From assembly GCA_030655095.1 (NCBI GenBank), contig JAURWF010000005.1, forward strand, positions 1 through 5,831: DNA of 5,831 bases, in the 5' to 3' direction. The translations under genes and the position numbers were made by a program. Within the stretch, counting starts at the first letter, position 1. Each line of letters starts with the position of its first letter. The notes beneath the pieces were generated by a model. It made no database searches and was not told the DNA's origin. It was given only the letters and a program-made list of their open reading frames with translations. Positions 1 to 3,833 of this stretch are shown here, one piece after another. Source of the stretch: a bacterium. Its GTDB lineage: Bacteria; Patescibacteriota; Patescibacteriia; Patescibacteriales; GWC2-42-12.

Positions 1-2
1 AT

Positions 3-45
3 AGCCTTAATTTGTCTGATTTATTAAATTGTTAAAGGGCTTTTT
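3..45 (+). terminator. Possible intrinsic terminator of an upstream gene
   Basis: AGCC at 3-6 can pair with GGCT at 38-41, extended by a GU and an AT pair, and an inner AATTT/AAATT stem (9-13 with 26-30) shortens the loop. The stem is followed at once by five T (41-45). This resembles a rho-independent terminator for a gene lying left of the window. The asymmetric internal loop weakens the call, and no coding sequence is visible to support it. Confidence 0.3.
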
Positions 46-47
46 AG

Positions 48-102
48 ACAGCCTGGGAGCCCGGAAAGCGGGAATCCAGGAGTAAGTAAAAAAATAGGCT
101 GT
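48..102. repeat. GC-rich REP-like palindrome with two competing stems
   Basis: This is a GC-rich island in AT-rich DNA. CCTGG (52-56) pairs with CCAGG (76-80), enclosing CCCG (60-63) paired with CGGG (69-72) around a GAAAG loop. An outer pair, ACAGCCT (48-54) with AGGCTGT (96-102), shares bases 52-54 with the inner stem, so the two folds are partly exclusive. The GCGGGAATCCAGG half resembles the widespread GGGAAT-type REP/dRS3-like bacterial palindromes. It could be a dispersed repeat or the start of a structured RNA, and copy number cannot be judged from one window. Confidence 0.5.
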
Positions 103-132
103 AAACAATTGCTAGTTTATTGTAAGTAATAT

Positions 133-161
133 TTGCTAAAATAGCTTTATTGTGCTAGATT
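133..161 (+). promoter_or_regulatory. Candidate extended -10 promoter for the small-ORF cassette
   Basis: TTGCTA (133-138) lies 17 bp upstream of TAGATT (156-161), which is preceded by an extended -10 TGC (153-155). An overlapping alternative is TGC-TAAAAT at 134-142, which lacks a good -35. Transcription from the first would start near 168 and give a leader of about 86 nt. The match is only moderate in such AT-rich sequence. Confidence 0.3.
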
Positions 162-177
162 TTAGGTGTTATTTATA

Positions 178-212
178 TGATCTTACTTTTTTAAAAATTA
201 AAAGTAAGATTA
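178..212 (+). other. Leader hairpin upstream of the small ORFs
   Basis: ATCTTACTTTT (180-190) is perfectly complementary to AAAAGTAAGAT (200-210). The stem extends by a GU and a TA pair, with a 9-nt AT-rich loop. It ends about 26 nt before the Shine-Dalgarno sequence of the first small ORF and is followed by a T-rich stretch (216-223). It could be an attenuator or an mRNA-stabilising 5' structure. It does not overlap the ribosome binding site, so direct occlusion of translation is unlikely. Confidence 0.45.
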
Positions 213-237
213 ATGCTCTTTTTAAGATTTTAAATAA

Positions 238-246
238 AAGGAGGTG
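238..246 (+). promoter_or_regulatory. Strong Shine-Dalgarno deciding the start of small ORF 1
   Basis: AAGGAGGTG is close to a perfect anti-Shine-Dalgarno match and sits 7 nt before ATG 254. It shows that translation starts at 254 and not at the in-frame upstream GTG at 152, which has no such signal. Confidence 0.8.
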
Positions 247-253
247 TAGAAGA

Positions 254-334
254 ATGAAAAAAGAAGAAAGAAAATTTTTTTTAATTTTTGCGCTTATTAT
301 TGTAAGCGCATTTTTCTGCGCCTGTTTAGTATAG
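254..334 (+). CDS. Small single-pass membrane peptide, 26 aa (small ORF 1)
   Basis: The family is not recognised. The predicted peptide has a charged N-terminus (MKKEERK, net positive), then a hydrophobic stretch at about residues 8-26 (FFLIFALIIVSAFFCACLV), and stops straight after it. That architecture fits an N-in single-pass membrane peptide or a bare signal-anchor. Two cysteines sit near the end (CAC), but the context is not a convincing lipobox. The start is chosen from the Shine-Dalgarno at 238-246; an in-frame extension to GTG 152 would run through the leader hairpin and is unlikely. The stop is TAG at 332-334. It is followed 32 nt later by a second small ORF with a matching ribosome binding site, so the two are probably co-expressed. 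Known analogues of such peptides include membrane-protein regulators, toxin-like peptides and secretion leaders; none can be assigned here. Confidence 0.6.
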   Translation: MKKEERKFFLIFALIIVSAFFCACLV

Positions 335-351
335 TTTAAAAAACATTATTA

Positions 352-360
352 AAGGGGGTG
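352..360 (+). promoter_or_regulatory. Shine-Dalgarno of small ORF 2
   Basis: AAGGGGGTG lies 6 nt before ATG 367. It has the same AAGGRGGTG form as the sites before small ORFs 1 and 3 and supports this ORF as really translated. Confidence 0.75.
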
Positions 361-366
361 ATTAAA

Positions 367-507
367 ATGTGTGAGAGACCAAAAAACTGCCTCGAATACG
401 AGTACGAAGTTTGTGAATGTTGTCGTTACGAGATGATCTGTAGATTGTCTCTTATATTTGAAAAAAGAAAAGAAAAAGAAAAAGAAATGAGTAGAAGGAG
501 GTGGTAA
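367..507 (+). CDS. Cysteine-rich small protein, 46 aa (small ORF 2)
   Basis: The family is not recognised. The 46-residue product begins MCERPKNCLEYEYEVCECC and has six cysteines at residues 2, 8, 16, 18, 19 and 25. Aromatic and glutamate residues fill the Cys-rich half, and a basic/acidic Lys-Glu tail (about residues 32-41) ends in SRRRW. There is no hydrophobic segment, so it is probably cytoplasmic. The cysteine density suggests metal binding (Zn or Fe-S), or disulfides if it were exported. Support for translation comes from the strong Shine-Dalgarno at 352-360, the non-random composition and an overlap: the next ribosome binding site lies within its last codons, and ATG 510 follows the TAA (505-507) by 2 nt. 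This suggests translational coupling. Its G+C is visibly higher than that of the large genes downstream. The cysteine spacing loosely resembles small ORF 3. Confidence 0.6.
   Translation: MCERPKNCLEYEYEVCECCRYEMICRLSLIFEKRKEKEKEMSRRRW
495..503 (+). promoter_or_regulatory. Shine-Dalgarno of small ORF 3, inside the end of small ORF 2
   Basis: AAGGAGGTG is embedded in the codons for the arginines and tryptophan that end small ORF 2 and sits 6 nt before ATG 510. A ribosome terminating at 507 would be placed for re-initiation. Confidence 0.75.
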
Positions 508-509
508 AG

Positions 510-611
510 ATGTTAGGTTGTTTTGGGTGTTATCGTTATACAAAAGCGTGCGAACAATGTAGCTGTGTAAACGATTGTATTGTCGAAACGGTTTTGCCTA
601 GCACCCGCTAG
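510..611 (+). CDS. Cysteine-rich micropeptide, 33 aa (small ORF 3)
   Basis: The family is not recognised. The 33-residue product starts MLGCFGCYRYTKACEQCSC and has cysteines at 4, 7, 14, 17, 19 and 23. CxxC pairs at 4/7 and 14/17 look like a minimal zinc-knuckle or rubredoxin-like arrangement with six residues between the pairs. No signal peptide or membrane segment is seen. The start is fixed by the Shine-Dalgarno at 495-503, and the ORF begins 2 nt after small ORF 2 ends. Its last seven codons and TAG stop (609-611) lie inside a strong RNA hairpin (588-621), so the 3' end may be shaped by RNA structure rather than by protein selection. A metal-binding peptide, a ribosomally made peptide precursor or a phage-type accessory peptide are all possible. 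No modifying enzyme is present in the window. Confidence 0.55.
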   Translation: MLGCFGCYRYTKACEQCSCVNDCIVETVLPSTR

Positions 612-621
612 GTAGAGCCGT
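588..621 (+). other. 15-bp RNA hairpin with ACCC tetraloop over the ORF 3 stop
   Basis: Bases 588-602 pair without interruption with 607-621. The helix has 12 Watson-Crick and three GU pairs (592-617, 594-615, 596-613) and a 4-nt ACCC loop at 603-606. GU pairs are compatible with RNA but not with a perfect DNA palindrome, so the selected object is likely RNA on the + strand. No T-tract follows, so it is not a canonical intrinsic terminator. It may protect the 3' end of the small-ORF mRNA or be part of a larger RNA with the next hairpin. Confidence 0.6.
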
Positions 622-622
622 C

Positions 623-706
623 GGAGGGCAGAAAGGATTTTTAAATTTTAGTTATGGAAAAATATTTTTTTTTCATAAGCTAAGATTAAAATTCTTTCTG
701 CCTTCT
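623..706. repeat. Long, almost fully paired hairpin of about 84 nt
   Basis: The outer arm 624-635 pairs base for base with 694-705 (one GU). Pairing continues as 636-641 with 688-693, then with small bulges through 648-651 with 680-683 and 652-662 with 668-678, ending in a loop at 663-667. About 35 pairs form in total. It begins 2 nt after the 588-621 hairpin. The near-complete palindromy suggests a miniature palindromic element or a structured non-coding RNA. It may also end transcription of the small-ORF cassette, although no strong T-tract follows its 3' arm. Confidence 0.6.
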
Positions 707-718
707 TATTAATTATGG

Positions 719-747
719 TTGTAAATAAAAACAGATTTCACAGATTA
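719..747 (+). promoter_or_regulatory. Weak candidate promoter for the CAP-domain gene
   Basis: TTGTAA (719-724) is 17 bp upstream of AGATTA (742-747). If used, transcription would start at or beside ATG 752, giving a leaderless mRNA, which would fit the absence of a Shine-Dalgarno there. The short direct repeat ACAGATT (731-737 and 740-746) overlaps it. The -10 match is poor. Confidence 0.2.
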
Positions 748-751
748 ATTT

Positions 752-2200
752 ATGTTTAAATTTAGTAAAAAAAATAATTATCAAAAATTTTTACAAAAAA
801 AGAAAGAATTTGATAAAAATATAAAACTTGGCAAGAAATTTAAAGATACTGATAATGATGGATTGAGTGATTATGAAGAAAAAAATATTTATCACACTGA
901 TTATAAAAATCCCGACACAGACAATGATGGAGTAAAAGACGGCGATGAGGTAAAAAGGGGAAGAAACCCGCTTGGACCAGGATTATTAAAAGATTTGTTT
1001 ATCCCTCATAAAGGCAATAATTATCTTCCAGGAGTTTTAAAACCAAAAAGACTTCTTTTTCATGCAATGAGTTTGATTGCCATAAAAACTATTATGGTTG
1101 TTTTTGTTTTATTTTATCCTTTATCAGCTTGGCTTAGTCCTGATTTGGCGATAGCTCAAGCAAAAAAAATTATAGAATTAACTAATAATTTGCGTCAGAC
1201 AGTTTCTTTGCCAGTACTTTTAGAAAGTCAAAAATTAAACCAATCAGCGTGGCAAAAAGTTGAGGATATGGCGATTAACCAATATTTTGCTCATATTAGT
1301 CCAACTGGTGTAAATTTAGAAGATTTACTTAATAAAGTTGATTATAAATATTCTTTAGCAGGAGAAAACTTAGCAATTGGTTTTTCTAAACCGGAAGATG
1401 TTGTGCTTGCATGGAAAGATAGTCCAGCTCATTATAGTAATATTGTTGATAGCGATTTTAAAGAGATAGGCGTAGCATTAGCTGACGGTAGATTTAATAA
1501 TGTTAATACTGTTTTTATTGCTCAACATTTTGCGACTCAAGCTGAAGAAAAACAGCCGTTAATAACTAAAAGTTTATTAGAAGAGCCATTGATAAAAGCT
1601 AAACCGATTGCTACAATGACATTATCAAAGTCAACTACGTTTAATCAAGCAAAAGAAAAACCGAAAAAAGTACTTGCGACTAATCAACAAAAAACAGTTT
1701 TATCTATAAAGGGCAATCAACTTAATGAAGAAAAAGCTTTACAGATACAAACTACTTTACCAGAAGACACTATTTCTGCTGAAGTTATTGTTGATAATAA
1801 AAAAATTGTTTTAGAAAAAGAATCTAATCAAGCTAATCAATGGAATGGAGTGTCTCTTATTAATCAGGAAGAAGAAAAAAATATTTTAGATCCTTTAATA
1901 CCAGCGAGTATTGCTATAAAAGATTCCGCAGGACAAACTGCTTATGAAAAAATTGATTGGGATGAGGTTAATCCAATCAAGACTTCGCTGTTAGAACATT
2001 ATAAACTTTTTAAAACTAATCCCACGGTGGCAATGTTGCCAACTATTAATTTAAGTAATTTTTATTTTCAATTAATTTTGGTGATAGCGTTTATTGCCTT
2101 ATTATTAAACATTTTTATAGAAATAAAAAAACAGCACGCGCATATAATTGCTTATAATTGTATTTTTATTGGATTATTATTAGTAATGATTATTTTTTAA
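752..2200 (+). CDS. Membrane-anchored CAP/SCP-domain protein with N-terminal TSP3 Ca2+-binding repeats
   Basis: This 482-aa protein is likely anchored in the membrane with an extracytoplasmic CAP (SCP/PR1, YkwD-like) domain. Residues 1-30 are lysine-rich. Residues 32-66 hold two thrombospondin type 3-like loops, DTDNDGLSD (32-40) and DTDNDGVKD (55-63), the DxDxDGxxD pattern that binds Ca2+. A hydrophobic segment lies at about 103-128. The CAP domain spans about 138-262, with YFAH (His181), GENLAIG (Glu205) and WKDSPAHYSNI (His227) matching the conserved CAP cavity residues. A lysine-rich, probably disordered linker and a beta-rich stretch (about 340-400) follow. Two final membrane segments are at about 438-457 and 464-482. 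CAP domains of bacteria are mostly of unknown activity; surface or cell-envelope roles are usual. No Shine-Dalgarno precedes ATG 752. The odd point is that TSP3 repeats lie before the first membrane segment, on the side predicted to be cytoplasmic. Confidence 0.85.
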   Translation: MFKFSKKNNYQKFLQKKKEFDKNIKLGKKFKDTDNDGLSDYEEKNIYHTDYKNPDTDNDGVKDGDEVKRGRNPLGPGLLKDLFIPHKGNNYLPGVLKPKRLLFHAMSLIAIKTIMVVFVLFYPLSAWLSPDLAIAQAKKIIELTNNLRQTVSLPVLLESQKLNQSAWQKVEDMAINQYFAHISPTGVNLEDLLNKVDYKYSLAGENLAIGFSKPEDVVLAWKDSPAHYSNIVDSDFKEIGVALADGRFNNVNTVFIAQHFATQAEEKQPLITKSLLEEPLIKAKPIATMTLSKSTTFNQAKEKPKKVLATNQQKTVLSIKGNQLNEEKALQIQTTLPEDTISAEVIVDNKKIVLEKESNQANQWNGVSLINQEEEKNILDPLIPASIAIKDSAGQTAYEKIDWDEVNPIKTSLLEHYKLFKTNPTVAMLPTINLSNFYFQLILVIAFIALLLNIFIEIKKQHAHIIAYNCIFIGLLLVMIIF

Positions 2201-2224
2201 TATTAATTATTAATTTGTAAATTT

Positions 2225-2614
2225 ATGACAGACCTAAATTTAGATCATGTGTGGACGCATTTTGAAGGAAAAAAAATTAACGAACAATTAGAAGAATCTT
2301 CTCAAAAGCAAGAAAATAAAAGAGAAACCGCTAAAAAATTAGCAGAAGCTGAAATTGCGTGGTGGAAAGCTCATCATCGTGGGAAAAAAGAAGAAATAAT
2401 AAAAAATATGGCAAAAGTTTTTTCTTTACAATACCCCAATATTAGTGATGAAAAAGCAATAATGGCAGCTAATTTAAAATGTGAAGCAGCTGAATATCAC
2501 GATAAAGCAGAAAAATATGAAGATGAAAAAGATGAAGAACAATCAAATATTTATTGGAAAAAAGCAGAAGAATGCCTTCAACGACATTTTGAAGTTTTAG
2601 AGGAATTAGAATAA
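2225..2614 (+). CDS. Hypothetical charged alpha-helical protein, 129 aa
   Basis: I do not recognise this family. The 129 residues are rich in Lys, Glu and Ala with no membrane segment or signal peptide, and most of the chain looks helical. Heptad-like stretches occur at about 20-45 and 88-129, so coiled-coil or helical-hairpin packing (TPR-like in feel, without a clear TPR motif) is likely. A distinctive central segment, AEIAWWKAHHRGKKEE (about 42-57), carries paired Trp and paired His. A cytoplasmic adaptor or scaffold role would fit, but that is inference. The gene starts 24 nt after the CAP gene without a Shine-Dalgarno and ends 6 nt before mnmA, so it is probably transcribed with mnmA. 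The codon use and AT-richness match the neighbouring large genes. Confidence 0.7.
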   Translation: MTDLNLDHVWTHFEGKKINEQLEESSQKQENKRETAKKLAEAEIAWWKAHHRGKKEEIIKNMAKVFSLQYPNISDEKAIMAANLKCEAAEYHDKAEKYEDEKDEEQSNIYWKKAEECLQRHFEVLEELE

Positions 2615-2620
2615 TTAAAT

Positions 2621-3742
2621 ATGGAAGGATCTTTAAATAAATATAAAAAAATCAGAGTGCTTATGGCGATGTCTGGAGGAGTTGACTCATCAGTTGTTGC
2701 TAAATTGTTAGTTGATCAAGGCTATGAAGTTGTTGGTATTTTTTTGCATTTTTGGAAAGAAAATTTGAAAAGTGAAGAAAATTCTGAGAATAAATGTTGT
2801 TCAATAGAAGCTCTTATGGATGCTAGGCGAGTTTGTGAAAAAATAGGAATTCCTTTATATACATTAAATTTTTCAAAAATATTTAAAAAACAAGTTGTTG
2901 ATAATTTTTTAGATGAATATAAAAAAGGAAGAACACCTAATCCTTGTGTTAGATGTAATAAATTAGTTAAGATTGGTTTTTTAATTGAGCAAGCGAAAAA
3001 AATGGGATTTAATTTTGTTGCCACAGGACACTATATTAAGTCAAAAGTCAAAAGTCAAAAGTCAAAAGTCAAATATAAATTATATAAAGCAAAAGATGAA
3101 AATAAAGATCAATCGTATTTTTTATGGACTTTTAATCAAGATGAATTAAAATATTTGCTTTTTCCATTGGGCAATTATACTAAACCACAAGTAAGGCAAT
3201 CGGCAAAAAAATTTGAGTTGCCTGTTGCTGAAAAAAAAGAAAGTCAAGAAATTTGTTTTATATCTGAAAAAAGTCATAATGAGTTTTTAAAACGGCATTT
3301 AAAATTTAAAATAGGAAAAATTAAAACATTAGATAATAAAATAATTGGCGAACATAATGGGTTGCCACTTTATACTATTGGACAAAGAAAAGGAGTAGAA
3401 ATAGGTGGGATTGGGCCATTTTATGTCGCTAAAAAGGATTATAAAACAAATACGCTTTATGTTGTTAATGATAATAATGATCCAGCGCTTTTTTCTGATC
3501 AGTTAATTGTAAATAATATTAATTGGATATCTGGTCAAACGCCAAAATTTCCTTTTCATTGTCAAGCAGTCATTCGTTATCATCATCCAGCAGTTGAATG
3601 TGTTATATCTAATTTAAAAAATAAAGAAAATAATTTATTAGTAAAATTCGCTCAACCTCAGCGAGCAGTAACATCTGGTCAAAGCATTGTTTTTTATAAC
3701 AACAATGAGATGTTGGGAGGAGGAGTAATTTTTAGCTTGTAG
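2621..3742 (+). CDS. mnmA: tRNA-specific 2-thiouridylase MnmA
   Basis: MnmA thiolates U34 of tRNA-Lys, -Glu and -Gln in the cytoplasm. It adenylates C2 of the uridine and then transfers persulfide sulfur delivered from a cysteine desulfurase. The 373-aa length is normal (E. coli about 368). Visible features are the PP-loop SGGVDSS (18-24), CCSIEALMDARR (59-70), and the catalytic Cys109 in TPNPCVRCN. Also present are ATGHY (134-138), KDQSYFLW (162-169), the second catalytic Cys212 in SQEICFI, LPLYTIGQRKG (248-258), and the C-terminal barrel with FAQPQRAVTSGQ (343-354). Both catalytic cysteines are present. ATG 2621 gives the standard N-terminal extension before the PP-loop. A GAGGAA lies 15 nt upstream, too far to be a good Shine-Dalgarno. 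A heptanucleotide tandem repeat encodes the Lys/Ser-rich loop at 140-151, and the stop lies in the arm of a large dyad shared with the alaS leader. Confidence 0.97.
   Translation: MEGSLNKYKKIRVLMAMSGGVDSSVVAKLLVDQGYEVVGIFLHFWKENLKSEENSENKCCSIEALMDARRVCEKIGIPLYTLNFSKIFKKQVVDNFLDEYKKGRTPNPCVRCNKLVKIGFLIEQAKKMGFNFVATGHYIKSKVKSQKSKVKYKLYKAKDENKDQSYFLWTFNQDELKYLLFPLGNYTKPQVRQSAKKFELPVAEKKESQEICFISEKSHNEFLKRHLKFKIGKIKTLDNKIIGEHNGLPLYTIGQRKGVEIGGIGPFYVAKKDYKTNTLYVVNDNNDPALFSDQLIVNNINWISGQTPKFPFHCQAVIRYHHPAVECVISNLKNKENNLLVKFAQPQRAVTSGQSIVFYNNNEMLGGGVIFSL
3040..3073 (+). repeat. Heptanucleotide tandem repeat (GTCAAAA)n inside mnmA
   Basis: Four perfect GTCAAAA units and a fifth nearly complete one run head to tail. 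They encode KSKVKSQKSKVK (residues 140-151), directly after ATGHY and before the KDQSYF motif, a position where MnmA proteins vary in length. Because 7 is not a multiple of 3, gain or loss of one unit would shift the frame and truncate the enzyme, while three units would be tolerated as 7 extra residues. Confidence 0.9.
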
Positions 3743-3821
3743 CTTCTTAGCTTTTTAGAAAATTCTTTTAACTGCTACAAATTAAAAAATAAAAATTAAT
3801 TTCTAATAAGCTACAAGCTAA
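3732..3821. repeat. Large inverted repeat filling the mnmA-alaS gap
   Basis: TTAGCTTGTAGCTT (3732-3745) is perfectly complementary to AAGCTACAAGCTAA (3808-3821), and TTAGAAA (3755-3761) pairs with TTTCTAA (3800-3806). The arms are built from short repeats of TAGCTT, so a second register is possible: 3741-3753 with 3815-3827, with one mismatch. The 5' arm includes the last codons and stop of mnmA, and the 3' arm ends 12 nt before the alaS ATG. It may act as an attenuator, a processing site or a bidirectional terminator, or be a dispersed palindromic element. There is no clean T-tract after the stem. Confidence 0.65.
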
Positions 3822-3833
3822 TAAGCTAACTCT

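Noticed and set aside
113..153. Direct repeat TAGTTTATTGT / TAGCTTTATTGT as iterons
   Set aside because: There are only two imperfect copies in AT-rich DNA, with no replication gene or further copies nearby.
152..253. GTG-initiated N-terminal extension of small ORF 1
   Set aside because: It runs through the leader hairpin and lacks a ribosome binding site, and the AAGGAGGTG at 238-246 is placed exactly for ATG 254.
254..334. Small ORF 1 as a lipoprotein
   Set aside because: The residues before either cysteine (FF and CA) do not make a lipobox, and almost nothing would remain after cleavage.
349..543. 64-codon ORF on the minus strand
   Set aside because: It lies antisense to two well-supported + strand ORFs, is low-complexity (poly-Phe from the Lys/Glu codons) and has no ribosome binding site.
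560..640. tRNA or tmRNA fragment in the GC-rich stretch
   Set aside because: No T-loop consensus, anticodon arm or acceptor pairing could be found; the stretch is explained by the two hairpins.
97..732. Similar short sequences GGCTGTAAACAA (97-108) and GGTTGTAAATAA (717-728) as target-site duplications around the cassette
   Set aside because: Only 10 of 12 bases match, the sequence is AT-rich, and no terminal inverted repeats or recombinase accompany them.
2722..3024. 100-codon ORF on the minus strand inside mnmA
   Set aside because: It is fully antisense to conserved MnmA motifs and has no recognisable protein features.
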